Shown: positions 42,140 through 51,440, counted from the first letter of the stretch. The stretch is DNA of 64,000 nucleotides from Chitinophagales bacterium (GCA_017303335.1 JAFLBK010000001.1:1741001-1805000); one strand, 5' to 3'. The notes: generated by a model not told the origin, from the sequence alone. A program made the numbers and translations.

Positions 42140-44068
42140 ATGAAGAAAGTCATTTTTGGTATTTCCGCTCTTTTGAGTGTTTGTGTGAGCATCGCTCAAC
42201 CCTCCCGCTGGCAACAGGCGGTTAAGTACAACATGAATATCGATATGGATGTAAACAGCAACCGCTTCACCGGTAAGCAGAAGCTGGAATATACCAATAA
42301 CTCTCCCGATGTATTGAAACGGGTGTTCTATCATCTCTACTTCAATGCCTTTCAACCCGGAAGCAGCATGGATGTCCGCAGCCAGGAACTTGGAAAGATC
42401 ATGGTGAATGGCCGGGCCGATTGGGATGGCCGGGTGCGTGACCGGATAGCGAAACTGAAACCCGAAGAGATCGGTTACCAGAAGATCGTTTCCCTGAAGA
42501 TGAATGGCGTTGCGCAACCGTTCAAATACCACGAAACGATTCTCGAGGTGAATCTTACCAAACCCATTGCGCCAAAGACAAAAGTGATTTTTGAAATGGA
42601 GTTTGAAGCGCAGGTGCCTTTGCAGATCCGCCGCAGTGGCCGGGATAATCCGACCACCGGCGTCCGGTACAGCATGGCTCAGTGGTATCCCAAGATCTGC
42701 GAATACGATTATGAAGGATGGCATCCCACACCCTATATCGCCCGTGAATTTTATGGTGTATGGGGCGATTTTGACGTGACCATCCATATTGATAAGAACT
42801 ATAAACTGGGGGGTACCGGTGTACTGGTGAATGCCAATGAGATCGGCTGGGGCTACGATTCGCCGGGCACCGATCTGAAGCCAACCACCCGGGAAAAAAG
42901 AGCCTGGCATTTTGTCGGCACCAATATTCACGATTTTGTATGGGCTGCCGATCCGGAATACAGGCACCTCTCGCAAAAAGTACCCAATGGTCCCACATTG
43001 CACGTGTTGTACAATGTAAAACCCAACGACAAGAAGAATGATTCGGCCTGGGAAAAGGTATTGCCTGCCGCCGTGGCGGCACTGCCTTTCATCGAAAGCA
43101 ATTTTGGAAAATACCCGTACCCGCAATATTCTTTCATCCAGGGTGGAGATGGTGGCATGGAATACCCGATGGCCACCTTGCTCATTGGCCCCGGTTTGGG
43201 TACTGTATTTCATGAATGGATGCACAGCTGGTACCAGATGATGCTGGGTACCAATGAAAGTTTATATGCCTGGATGGACGAAGGGTTCACCAGTTATGCC
43301 GAAGACCTCATCACAAAATTCTACGACAAGAAATCGGCGATGCAGGGTTACCGGGAAGCATTCCAGAAAAACCCGAATAATAAGAACCTGAAAGAGATTG
43401 TGGAAACCTGCCCGGAAGATCATGCCGGCGCTTATTTCAGTTACTATAGCCTGGTCAAAAGCGGTTTTGAAGAACCCATGACCACCCACAGCGATCATTA
43501 CAATACCAATTTCGGATACAGCACAGCCGCATATTCCAAGGGCGAAGTATTCATGGAGCAGCTCGGGTATATCGTAGGGGCTGAAGTGCGGAACAGGATA
43601 TTACTGGAGTACTACAGGCAGTGGCGTTTCAAACATCCCAATGCCAACGACCTGGTTCGGGTTGCCGAAGAGTTGAGTGGCATCCAGCTCGACTGGTACA
43701 AAGAATACTGGGTGAACACCACCAAAACCATCGATTATAAGATCGATAGTTTGTGGGAAGAGAATGGGGTTTCAAAGATCCGCCTGAAACGTATCGGCCA
43801 GATGCCGATGCCGATCGACCTGCAGCTCACATTCAAGGACGGTACTTCCGAAATGTACTATGTGCCGCTCAATCTTATGTTTGGCGCCAAACCGAATGAA
43901 AACGCTTCGCAAAAACGGGAGCTAATGGAAGAATGGAAATGGACACACCCGACCTACGTGGTTGAGATCAAACGCCGGCTTACCGATCTGAAAGCGGCGG
44001 AGATTGATCCTTCCCGGCGCATGGCGGATGTTGACCGGAAAAATAATTTATTGGAACTGAACTGGTAA
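42140..44068 (+). CDS. M1 family zinc aminopeptidase, exported
   Basis: 642 residues with a signal peptide (ending SIAQ, residue 20). The exopeptidase motif reads GGMEYPMA (GxMEN-like) and the zinc site VFHEWMHSWYQ with the third ligand in WMDEGFTSYAED, so the catalytic set is complete. Acts in the periplasm or outside, probably on peptides. A palindromic element lies between it and the GNAT gene. Confidence 0.93.
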   Translation: MKKVIFGISALLSVCVSIAQPSRWQQAVKYNMNIDMDVNSNRFTGKQKLEYTNNSPDVLKRVFYHLYFNAFQPGSSMDVRSQELGKIMVNGRADWDGRVRDRIAKLKPEEIGYQKIVSLKMNGVAQPFKYHETILEVNLTKPIAPKTKVIFEMEFEAQVPLQIRRSGRDNPTTGVRYSMAQWYPKICEYDYEGWHPTPYIAREFYGVWGDFDVTIHIDKNYKLGGTGVLVNANEIGWGYDSPGTDLKPTTREKRAWHFVGTNIHDFVWAADPEYRHLSQKVPNGPTLHVLYNVKPNDKKNDSAWEKVLPAAVAALPFIESNFGKYPYPQYSFIQGGDGGMEYPMATLLIGPGLGTVFHEWMHSWYQMMLGTNESLYAWMDEGFTSYAEDLITKFYDKKSAMQGYREAFQKNPNNKNLKEIVETCPEDHAGAYFSYYSLVKSGFEEPMTTHSDHYNTNFGYSTAAYSKGEVFMEQLGYIVGAEVRNRILLEYYRQWRFKHPNANDLVRVAEELSGIQLDWYKEYWVNTTKTIDYKIDSLWEENGVSKIRLKRIGQMPMPIDLQLTFKDGTSEMYYVPLNLMFGAKPNENASQKRELMEEWKWTHPTYVVEIKRRLTDLKAAEIDPSRRMADVDRKNNLLELNW

Positions 44069-44070
44069 TC

Positions 44071-44108
44071 CGGTCTGACCTGCCTGCCCCAGGCGGCATG
44101 TCTGACCG
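44071..44108. repeat. Palindromic element between M1 peptidase and GNAT genes
   Basis: Outer arms CGGTC (44071-44075) and GACCG (44104-44108); inner arms CTGCCTG and CAGGCGG (one wobble) around CCC. No T run follows. Resembles a REP-like dispersed palindrome. Confidence 0.6.
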
Positions 44109-44122
44109 ATAATGGTTTGCAA

Positions 44123-44644
44123 ATGCAAATAGAAATCCGACGGCTCAATAAAACTGACGTACCTGTATTGGCCACGATAGCCCGCGAGGTGTTTTACGAC
44201 ACCTTTACCGGAACCTGTACCGAAGAGGATATGCAGGGTTTCCTGGATGCCGCATTCAATGAAGAAAAACTGACCAGCGAGATAAGCGACCCGGAGAATA
44301 AATATTTTTTTGCCGAGATCGACGGCCAACCCGCGGGTTACCTGCAGTTCATGGAAGATTACTCCGGATTTCCGCTGATGAAAAAATGGAAGGCGCTCGA
44401 GTTAAAACGCATTTACGTGAAGAAGGAATTCCAGGGTAAAGGAGTTGCCCAGGCCTTGATGGATTTTATTCTTCGCTATGCTTCGGATACCGGGTATGAA
44501 GTGGTTTGGCTGGGTGTGTGGGAACATAACAAGAAAGCCCAGCGATTCTACGAGAAATACGGCTTCGAAAATTCCGGGCACCCGCACGATTTCCCGATAG
44601 GAAGTACGCCGCAAACTGATTTTTGGTTCTGGAAGTTCCTGTAA
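44123..44644 (+). CDS. GNAT family N-acetyltransferase
   Basis: 173 residues. The acetyl-CoA site is LKRIYVKKEFQGKGVAQALMDF (R/Q-x-x-G-x-A type) and the last motif is WEHNKKAQRFYEKYGF. Resembles spermidine/amino-acid acetyltransferases, but the substrate cannot be set from sequence. The ATG at 44123 is preferred to an in-frame TTG at 44117. Convergent with the response regulator. Confidence 0.88.
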   Translation: MQIEIRRLNKTDVPVLATIAREVFYDTFTGTCTEEDMQGFLDAAFNEEKLTSEISDPENKYFFAEIDGQPAGYLQFMEDYSGFPLMKKWKALELKRIYVKKEFQGKGVAQALMDFILRYASDTGYEVVWLGVWEHNKKAQRFYEKYGFENSGHPHDFPIGSTPQTDFWFWKFL

Positions 44645-44679
44645 AATTAAACCCCGTAAAGAACGGGGTTTAATTTTTT
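44644..44679. terminator. Bidirectional terminator between GNAT and response regulator genes
   Basis: AAATTAAACCCCGT (44644-44657) pairs perfectly with ACGGGGTTTAATTT (44663-44676). Confidence 0.9.
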
Positions 44680-44700
44680 GTGCTTGTTTGGAATAGAGGC

Positions 44701-45357
44701 TCAGCGCCCAAAATATTTGTTCACCGCTTCGATCCGGTTACTGACGTGTAACTTCTCGTAGATGTGGTATACGTGTTTACGTACCGTTTCGGAACTGATG
44801 GTGAGTTTATCGGAAATCTCTTTGTATAATAAACCGGTAGATAACATTTCCAGGATCTCGTTCTCCCGTTTCGACAAAACAGCCAACCCTGAAGCGGGGG
44901 CGGTGCTGTTGGCGGCAGATCCGCTGTTCGCCGGACTGTTTTGAAAAGCGGCTACCACTTTCCGGGCGATCTGGCTGCTCATCGGGGCGCCGCCTTCGAT
45001 CAGTTCGGTAATGCCTTCCAGTAATTTTGCCGGGGATGTTTTTTTAAGAATATAGCCACTGGCGCCTGCGCTCAATGCTTCGAATATTTTCTCGTCCTCG
45101 TCGTAAATCGTACACATCATGAATAAAATATCCGGGTGACTGGCCTTTAACTCACGAACCACTTCAATGCCGCTGATACCGCCCAGGCCGATGTCCATCA
45201 AAACCACTTTCGGATTCAGGATCGGCAGCTTAACAAGCGCCTCTTCACCACTGATACAGGAACCGGCGAGCGTGTATTCATCAGATGCCTCGATAATCTG
45301 TTCCAGCGCAACACGGATATCGGTGTTGTCTTCTACAATAGCGACTGATTTATTCAT
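44701..45357 (-). CDS. NarL/FixJ-type response regulator
   Basis: 218 residues: receiver domain 1-120 with the phosphoacceptor Asp in VVLMDIGLGG (about residue 55), the acidic pair IVEDNTD at the start and KKTS lysine near 105; then a linker and a LuxR-type helix-turn-helix (LSKRENEILEMLSTG, IAxxL-like KEISDKLTISSETVRKHV). No histidine kinase gene is adjacent. Targets unknown. Confidence 0.93.
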   Translation of the reverse strand: MNKSVAIVEDNTDIRVALEQIIEASDEYTLAGSCISGEEALVKLPILNPKVVLMDIGLGGISGIEVVRELKASHPDILFMMCTIYDEDEKIFEALSAGASGYILKKTSPAKLLEGITELIEGGAPMSSQIARKVVAAFQNSPANSGSAANSTAPASGLAVLSKRENEILEMLSTGLLYKEISDKLTISSETVRKHVYHIYEKLHVSNRIEAVNKYFGR

Positions 45358-45416
45358 ACCGCAAAATTGAGGCTTTATATTAGTAACGCCAATACCACAA
45401 AGCGGGTAACCCGCTA

Positions 45417-46046
45417 TTATTTATACGGCACGTAGAGCAGGTATTTCTCTTTGAAATAGGGTTCCTGGAAAAACTGGTCGATTTCCCAAACCATTGGTTT
45501 GCAACCGCTTTCAAAGATTTCCTGCGCCAGGTCGCCACCTTTGAGGCAAACAAGCCCGTTCGGGTTGTCTTCCCTGGCGGAATTTTTCCGGATCAAGGGC
45601 CTGCTCCATCTCCACAGGTCCTTGAGCGGGGCTACTGCCCGGGAAACGACCGCATCAAATTTTTGGTTTTTGATATCCTCGGCCCTGCTGTGCTGAACCG
45701 TAAGATTCTGCAATCCGATAGAAGCCGCTACCTCCGACACCACCTTCAGTTTCTTATTAATACTATCCACCATGTGGAATCTTGCGTCCGGGAATAAAAT
45801 GGCAAGCGGTATACCCGGAAACCCACCACCACAACCCAGGTCCATAACCTCCATGCCGGCGGAAAACGAAAACGTTGTGGCAATGGCGAGCGAGTGAAGC
45901 ACATGGTGTTCATAGAAATGATCCATGTCTTTGCGGGAGATCACATTAATCTTCGTATTCCATTCTTCGTACAACCCTTTTAGTGCTGCCAGTTGCCGGA
46001 TTTGTTCATCGGTGAAATCGGAAAAATAGCGGGTTATTATTTCCAT
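45417..46046 (-). CDS. rsmG: 16S rRNA m7G527 methyltransferase
   Basis: Methylates G527 in the 530 loop; its loss gives low-level streptomycin resistance in other bacteria. 209 residues. Family features: NVISRKDMDHFYEHHVLHSLA, VMDLGCGGGFPGIPLAILFP (SAM motif I), DSINKKLKVV and AVVSRAVAPLKDL. Overlaps the end of the upstream glycosyltransferase gene by 10 bases, so the two are co-transcribed. Confidence 0.95.
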   Translation of the reverse strand: MEIITRYFSDFTDEQIRQLAALKGLYEEWNTKINVISRKDMDHFYEHHVLHSLAIATTFSFSAGMEVMDLGCGGGFPGIPLAILFPDARFHMVDSINKKLKVVSEVAASIGLQNLTVQHSRAEDIKNQKFDAVVSRAVAPLKDLWRWSRPLIRKNSAREDNPNGLVCLKGGDLAQEIFESGCKPMVWEIDQFFQEPYFKEKYLLYVPYK

Positions 46047-47158
46047 TGCTTTTTGGGTTTTTTGAACAAAGCCGGTACGAAAAGCAGGTAATAGAAAAAC
46101 ATCCAGATATCGATGAACAGGAACCAGGGGTAGAGATCTTTTTCATTCAGTTTTTTCATGGTCGGATATAAGATGAACGCCTGTGCCAGGAAGCGAACGC
46201 CGAATACAATCAACGACCATTGCCAGTTGAAGAACAACAGGGAGAGCACCAGCAGCGGATAAAAAAGAAAATGGGAAAAGGAATACAACCCCAGCAGGAA
46301 TTTGTGCGATGGCTTGTAATATTTTCCGGTGCTGTAATGGCGGTTCTTCTGGCGCAGCCACTGGCTCCAGCTCTTGGCGGGTTTACTCAGGGTAAACGCT
46401 TCCGGGTCAATGTTGATCTTTGTATTATGCCGGGTGGCTGCCATGTTGATGAACAGGTCGTCGTCGCCGCTGGGTATATGGTTATGCGCTGTAAATCCTT
46501 TGTTGCGGAAGAATACCGTTTTTTTATAACTGAGGTTGCGGCCAACACCCATATAGGGTATGCCGGCCAGCGCATAGGAAAGGTATTGCAGGGCCGTATG
46601 GAATGTTTCCCAGCGTACCAGTTTATTCAGCAAGCCCTTCTTTTTATGGAATGCGCCGTAACCCAGTACGATCTCGGTGCCGTCATCGTAAGATTCCTGC
46701 ATCTTTTCAATCCAGGATTCGCTGGCGGGTACGCAATCGGCATCTGTCAACAGCACCACCTCATATTTGGCGGTTTTGATGCCGACGCTGAGCGGAAACT
46801 TCTTACCGGGAATAAACTTGGCCTCCTGCTTCAGCTGCACCACATGCAACTGTTTGTAGGTTTTCTGGAATTCTTCGAGCAGGTATTTGGTTTCATCAAA
46901 TGAATTATCATCCACCACGATCACTTCGTGCGTGGTCCGGTATTGCTGGATAAGCACCCCGGGGAGATTTTTCACTAAATTTGCCACTTCATCGCGGGCG
47001 CAGATAATCACCGATACAGGATGTGTTTGCGAAGTGTCTTTCGGTTTGGACTTGTACGCCGCAAGCCGGATAAAGAAAAACAGGTAATAGAAGACCTGTA
47101 TCAGCGTGATGAAGCAAAAAAAATAAAAAAGCAGTTGCCAGTAGAGGGTAAAATCCAT
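46037..47158 (-). CDS. Membrane-bound family 2 glycosyltransferase
   Basis: 373 residues with one N-terminal membrane segment (residues about 5-32), a GT-A catalytic domain (VSVIICARDEVANLVKNL, VIVVDDNSFDET, VVLLTDADCVPAS as DxD-like metal site, SGDDDLFI) and two or three C-terminal membrane segments after QWLRQKNRHYS (QxxRW-like). Such enzymes build surface polysaccharides or glycolipids. A perfect -7 box ends 3 bases before the ATG, suggesting an almost leaderless mRNA. Confidence 0.9.
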   Translation of the reverse strand: MDFTLYWQLLFYFFCFITLIQVFYYLFFFIRLAAYKSKPKDTSQTHPVSVIICARDEVANLVKNLPGVLIQQYRTTHEVIVVDDNSFDETKYLLEEFQKTYKQLHVVQLKQEAKFIPGKKFPLSVGIKTAKYEVVLLTDADCVPASESWIEKMQESYDDGTEIVLGYGAFHKKKGLLNKLVRWETFHTALQYLSYALAGIPYMGVGRNLSYKKTVFFRNKGFTAHNHIPSGDDDLFINMAATRHNTKINIDPEAFTLSKPAKSWSQWLRQKNRHYSTGKYYKPSHKFLLGLYSFSHFLFYPLLVLSLLFFNWQWSLIVFGVRFLAQAFILYPTMKKLNEKDLYPWFLFIDIWMFFYYLLFVPALFKKPKKQWK

Positions 47159-47161
47159 TGC

Positions 47162-47170
47162 GCAAAAATA
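47162..47170 (-). promoter_or_regulatory. -7 promoter box abutting the glycosyltransferase start
   Basis: Reads TATTTTTGC on the minus strand (47170-47162); the ATG begins at 47158, so transcription probably starts at or within a base or two of the start codon. Confidence 0.55.
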
Positions 47171-47238
47171 AGAAATGGAATGATGTGACCTGAGGCAAAA
47201 CCGGCGAACTGCACACTCATTATCAACATAGCGAATTC

Positions 47239-48378
47239 ATGGCAGCACTTACGTTCGACCTTCAGCATACCGATTCCATAACCCGCGCCCGCGCCGGAAG
47301 GATTACCACCGACCACGGTGAAATAGATACGCCGATCTTCATGCCTGTAGGTACAGTGGGAAGCGTAAAAGCCGTAACGCAGCAGCAATTGTACGAAGAT
47401 GTACAGGCGCAGATCATCCTGGGCAATACCTATCACCTTTACCTGCGCCCCGGATTGGAGACACTGGAGGCAGCCGGTGGCTTGCATCGGTTCAATGGCT
47501 GGCATAAACCGATCCTTACCGACAGTGGCGGGTACCAGGTTTTTTCCCTGGCCAACAGCCGGAAACTTACCGAGGAGGGCGCATTGTTCCAGAGCCATAT
47601 CGACGGTAGTAAGCACCTGTTCACACCCGAATCGGTGATGGACATTCAGCGCAGCATCGGCGGGGATATCATCATGGCGTTCGACGAGTGTCCGTCTTAT
47701 CCCAGCGACTATGCCTACGCGAAAAAAAGCATGGAGCTAACGCATCGCTGGCTCGACCGGTGCATCGCCCGTTTCAATTCCACCCCGGATAAATATGGCT
47801 ATACGCAGAACCTGTTTCCAATCGTGCAGGGAAGTACCTTTAAGGATCTTCGCACTGCTTCGGCCGAGTTCATTGCTTCCAGGCATGCTACCGGTAATGC
47901 CATCGGCGGACTGAGTGTTGGCGAGCCCACCGGATCCATGTACGAGTTTACCGCACTTTGTTGTGAGATCCTTCCCGTGCAAAAACCCCGCTATCTCATG
48001 GGCGTTGGTACGCCGTGGAATATACTGGAGGCGATCGCGTTGGGTGTGGATATGTTCGATTGCGTGATGCCAACCCGGAATGGCCGTAACGCCATGCTTT
48101 TCACAAGTAATGGGGTCATTAATATCGATAACAAAAAATGGGAACGCGACTTCAGTCCCATCGACGAAGCTATTGATAGCCCGGTCAGCGGTTATTACAG
48201 CAAGGCTTACCTGCGGCACCTCGTAAAAGCGAAAGAAATACTGGGGCTTACCATTGCCAGTGTTCATAATCTCGCGTTCTACCTCTGGCTGGTTCGCGAA
48301 GCGCGGGCACATATTTTAGCGGGCGATTATGCATCGTGGAAAGCGGAAATGGTGGTTCGCCTGCAGCAACGCCTCTGA
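47239..48378 (+). CDS. tgt: Queuine/preQ1 tRNA-guanine transglycosylase lacking zinc cysteines
   Basis: Exchanges G34 for preQ1 in tRNAs for Asp, Asn, His and Tyr. 379 residues, full length. The active-site TDSGGYQVFSL, AFDECPSYPSD, and nucleophile FDCVMPTRNGRNAM are intact. The C-terminal zinc site is not: where the E. coli enzyme has CxCxxC, this one reads PIDEAIDSPVSGYYSKAYL with Ile/Ser/Ser, and only the His in VHNLAFY remains. The fold may be held without zinc. Divergent from the glycosyltransferase gene. Confidence 0.93.
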   Translation: MAALTFDLQHTDSITRARAGRITTDHGEIDTPIFMPVGTVGSVKAVTQQQLYEDVQAQIILGNTYHLYLRPGLETLEAAGGLHRFNGWHKPILTDSGGYQVFSLANSRKLTEEGALFQSHIDGSKHLFTPESVMDIQRSIGGDIIMAFDECPSYPSDYAYAKKSMELTHRWLDRCIARFNSTPDKYGYTQNLFPIVQGSTFKDLRTASAEFIASRHATGNAIGGLSVGEPTGSMYEFTALCCEILPVQKPRYLMGVGTPWNILEAIALGVDMFDCVMPTRNGRNAMLFTSNGVINIDNKKWERDFSPIDEAIDSPVSGYYSKAYLRHLVKAKEILGLTIASVHNLAFYLWLVREARAHILAGDYASWKAEMVVRLQQRL

Positions 48379-48488
48379 CCTGTTCACCACCCATTAACAA
48401 AGGACCTTTGCAGCGGCACAATAATTGAAAAACGGGGCCAGTTTATTTTTTAATAATTATCTTTAAACCAACTAAAATTATTTGTGCA

Positions 48489-49199
48489 ATGAAGCAGAAA
48501 TTCTTTTACTTCCTTCTCACACTGCTGATGCCTGCCCTGGCCTTTGCCCAGGGAGGGGCTGTTCAGAATGCCAGCATACCCAAGGATGCGCCGGTAAATG
48601 TACGGATGACCGATTTCAAGAACAATGAGCTACCCAATGAGATCGTGATCTTCCGCAGTTTTGCGAATGGAAGGGAGTACCAGGGGCTTACGGATTCCAC
48701 CGGGCGGTTTTCCATTCGTCTCCCGTCGGGCGATAAATATGAATTGTTCATCCTCGGGTTCAAAGACTCCACCTCGTATAACGTTCTTGATATTCCTGCC
48801 CTGACGGGTAATTCTTATTACAAAAACCCGTTCAAGATCGATATTCAATTCCTGCCGGCAAAGAGCTTTGTCCTGGAAGACTGTAATTTTGAAACCGGTA
48901 AGGCTGATCTTTTACCCGAAGCGTTCCCGGTACTCGATGAATTGGTGGCCTACCTGAACAGGAAGGATGATGAGCGCATCGAGATACAAGGTCATACCGA
49001 TAACGTTGGAACGGCCAAGAGCAACCAGGTTCTTTCCGAAAACAGGGCTAATACCGTTCGGAACTATCTTATCTCCAAAGGAATCGACCCCAACCGGCTT
49101 ACCGCCAAAGGATACGGTTTTTCTGTACCGGTAGCGGATAATAAAACAGCGGAGGGCAGGGCCCAGAACAGAAGAACAGAAGTTAAAATACTGGAATAA
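48489..49199 (+). CDS. OmpA family outer-membrane protein, peptidoglycan linker
   Basis: 236 residues. Signal peptide ending AFAQ (residue 20), then a small carboxypeptidase-regulatory-like beta domain (residues about 35-120: TDSTGRFSIRLPSGDKYELFI), then a canonical OmpA C-terminal domain: EDCNFETGKADLLPEAFPVL, IQGHTDNVGTAKSNQVLSENRANTV with both Asp and Arg that hold peptidoglycan, and GYGFSVPVADNKTAEGRAQNRRTEV. Ties the outer membrane to the cell wall. Confidence 0.93.
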   Translation: MKQKFFYFLLTLLMPALAFAQGGAVQNASIPKDAPVNVRMTDFKNNELPNEIVIFRSFANGREYQGLTDSTGRFSIRLPSGDKYELFILGFKDSTSYNVLDIPALTGNSYYKNPFKIDIQFLPAKSFVLEDCNFETGKADLLPEAFPVLDELVAYLNRKDDERIEIQGHTDNVGTAKSNQVLSENRANTVRNYLISKGIDPNRLTAKGYGFSVPVADNKTAEGRAQNRRTEVKILE

Positions 49200-49220
49200 T
49201 AAGCATGCTGTTATAGCATA

Positions 49221-49250
49221 AAAAAACATCCGCTTTTGGCGGATGTTTTT
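49221..49250. terminator. Bidirectional terminator between OmpA and rpsA
   Basis: AAAAAACATCCGC (49221-49233) pairs with GCGGATGTTTTT (49239-49250), loop TTTTG. Serves both convergent genes. Confidence 0.9.
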
Positions 49251-49270
49251 ATTTTACGAACGTATGTTCT

Positions 49271-51196
49271 TTATTCGGCTTTCGGTGCTTCGTCGGCAGT
49301 TGCGGCGCCGGCGGCGGCATCACTGTCCATCTTGGCTTTCAGATCGGCCAGAACACCCAGGTCGCCCAGGGTAGATTTCTCTACTTTGCTCTGCAGATTC
49401 TTCACGGCCTTTTTGGTTATTTCCGCTTCCGCCTTACGCTCTTTCATCACAGCCTGCTTTTCTTCTTCCACGGCTTGTTCCCAAAGACGTGTATGGCTTA
49501 ACACGATGCGTTTGTCGTTGCGGTCGAATTCGATTACCATGAATTTGTTCACTTCCTCCGCTACGATCGCCTTGCCATCCTCCTTCATCAGGTGACGGGC
49601 AGGAGCGAATCCTTCCAATCCGTATGGCAGCTGAACGATGGCGCCTTTGTCGTCCTTGCGGATAACGGTTCCTTCGTGTATGCTTCCAACCGGGAAGGTA
49701 GCTTCAAGCGTGTTCCAGGGATCTTCTTCGATCTGCTTGTGACCCAGCTGGAGTTTGCGGTTGTCTTTGTCGATGTTCATGATAACCACATCGATCTTAT
49801 TACCCACTTTGGTGTATTCGTTCGGGTTGTTGAAGCGCTTCAGCCAGCTCAGGTCGCTGATGTGGATCATGCCACCGATGCCGGTAGCCAGTTCCACGAA
49901 CACGCCATAAGGGGTGATGTTTTTCACCACGCCGGTGTGTTTGCTGCCTTCGGGGAAGGTAACCTCGATGGTGCTCCAGGGATCGGGTGTCATTTGCTTG
50001 ATCGAGAGGCTCATTTTACGGGTCTCTTTATCGAGCGTAACCACTTTGGCTTCGTATTCATCGCCCAGTTTGAAGAACTCTTTGGCGTTGATCGGTGTAT
50101 TGGCCCAGGTGATCTCACTTACGTGAACAAGACCTTCAACGCCCGGCATGATTTCCAGGAATGCGCCGTAATCTTCAATGTTCACCACTTTGCCTTTCAC
50201 GATTTCACCTTCTTTCAGGTTCTCGGTAAGGGTATCCCATGGATGCGGGGTCAGTTGTTTCAGACCCAGGCTGATGCGTTTTTTGTCGTCGTCGAAATCG
50301 AGTACCACCACGTTCAGTTTCTGGTCCATTTTCAGCACCTCGCTCGGGTGGTTGATACGGCCCCATGAAATATCGGTGATGTACAACAAACCGTCTAAGC
50401 CGCCAAGGTCGAGGAATGCACCGAAATCGGTGATGTTCTTGATCGTTCCTTCCAGTACCTGGCCTTTTTCGAGTTTGCCCATGATCTCGGCACGTTGTGC
50501 TTCGATATCACTTTCGATGAGCGCTTTATGCGATACAACGGCGTTCTTGATGGCTTCGTTGATCTTAACCACTTTGAACTCCATTGTTTTACCAACGAAC
50601 TGATCGTAATCGGTAACCGGTTTAACGTCGATCTGTGAACCGGGTAAGAAGGTTTCCATACCGAATACGTCCACGATCAGGCCGCCCTTTGTTTTGCTGG
50701 TAACCTGGCCGGTAACGATCTCGCCGGTACGGTGTACTTCCACGATACGCTCCCAGGCACGGGTTGTACGGGCCGATTTACGGCTCAGGTGCAGGTTGCC
50801 GTCGCGGTCTTCTTTTTCCACTACCATTACTTCCACTACATCACCCACTTTAACGCCACCGGGAAGATCCCTGAATTCGTTAAGGGAGATCAGACCATCG
50901 CTTTTGAAACCGATGTTTACCACGGCGTCGGTCTTGGTCAGGGATTCAATGGTGGCCATGATCATTTCGCCATCGTTGATCTGTTTGAAAGTGTTGTCGT
51001 AAACCTTGTCGTATTTCGCTTTTTCATCGGCGGAATAGCTGGTTACGTTCCGTTTGTCTACGCTCCAATCAAAGTCGTCGTGAGCAGTAGCCACGGCTTC
51101 CACAGGCACGTTTGTTTTCGCAGCAGTTTCGGCGGCTTCGCCTCCGGAAACTTCCTGTGCATCTGCGTTTAATTGTTTGAAAATAGTAAATGACAT
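49271..51196 (-). CDS. rpsA: 30S ribosomal protein S1
   Basis: mRNA-binding ribosomal protein. 641 residues with six S1/OB domains, first residues of which read MIMATIESL, IVTGQVTSK, VLEGTIKNITDFGAFLDL, IVKGKVVNIEDYGAFLEI, HTGVVKNITPYGVFVEL and HEGTVIRKDDKGAIVQL. Start set at 51196 (MSFTIFKQL), because the -7 box at 51226-51234 overlaps the longer frame's start at 51229. The N- and C-terminal tails are acidic and Ala-rich. Confidence 0.95.
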   Translation of the reverse strand: MSFTIFKQLNADAQEVSGGEAAETAAKTNVPVEAVATAHDDFDWSVDKRNVTSYSADEKAKYDKVYDNTFKQINDGEMIMATIESLTKTDAVVNIGFKSDGLISLNEFRDLPGGVKVGDVVEVMVVEKEDRDGNLHLSRKSARTTRAWERIVEVHRTGEIVTGQVTSKTKGGLIVDVFGMETFLPGSQIDVKPVTDYDQFVGKTMEFKVVKINEAIKNAVVSHKALIESDIEAQRAEIMGKLEKGQVLEGTIKNITDFGAFLDLGGLDGLLYITDISWGRINHPSEVLKMDQKLNVVVLDFDDDKKRISLGLKQLTPHPWDTLTENLKEGEIVKGKVVNIEDYGAFLEIMPGVEGLVHVSEITWANTPINAKEFFKLGDEYEAKVVTLDKETRKMSLSIKQMTPDPWSTIEVTFPEGSKHTGVVKNITPYGVFVELATGIGGMIHISDLSWLKRFNNPNEYTKVGNKIDVVIMNIDKDNRKLQLGHKQIEEDPWNTLEATFPVGSIHEGTVIRKDDKGAIVQLPYGLEGFAPARHLMKEDGKAIVAEEVNKFMVIEFDRNDKRIVLSHTRLWEQAVEEEKQAVMKERKAEAEITKKAVKNLQSKVEKSTLGDLGVLADLKAKMDSDAAAGAATADEAPKAE

Positions 51197-51225
51197 ATAA
51201 TATCCCCGGGTTTTTGAACGGGAGG

Positions 51226-51234
51226 GCAAAGTTA
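51226..51234 (-). promoter_or_regulatory. -7 promoter box for rpsA
   Basis: Reads TAACTTTGC on the minus strand, 30 bases before the ATG at 51196. Confidence 0.7.
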
Positions 51235-51440
51235 GGCAAAAGAAGCCTGAAAGGAGGAGAAAAACCTGTCTTTTTAGGGCTGTCCTCCGGCAGCAGATAA
51301 GGGGTTTATTATTAGAGAGTTATTCCTCAGGAACCTTGTTTCTCATACTCTTGTATAAACCGGTTTGACCCGCCAGCGAACCCGGAAAACACTACTGGGG
51401 AATACCGGCAGTACATATATTATATAGAGCAGCTGTAAAT

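Noticed and set aside
42131..43225. A 364-codon open frame on the minus strand
   Set aside because: Antisense to the M1 peptidase gene, including its conserved zinc site.
51197..51229. Upstream start for rpsA
   Set aside because: The promoter box at 51226-51234 overlaps it and the S1 N-terminus aligns from MSFTIF.
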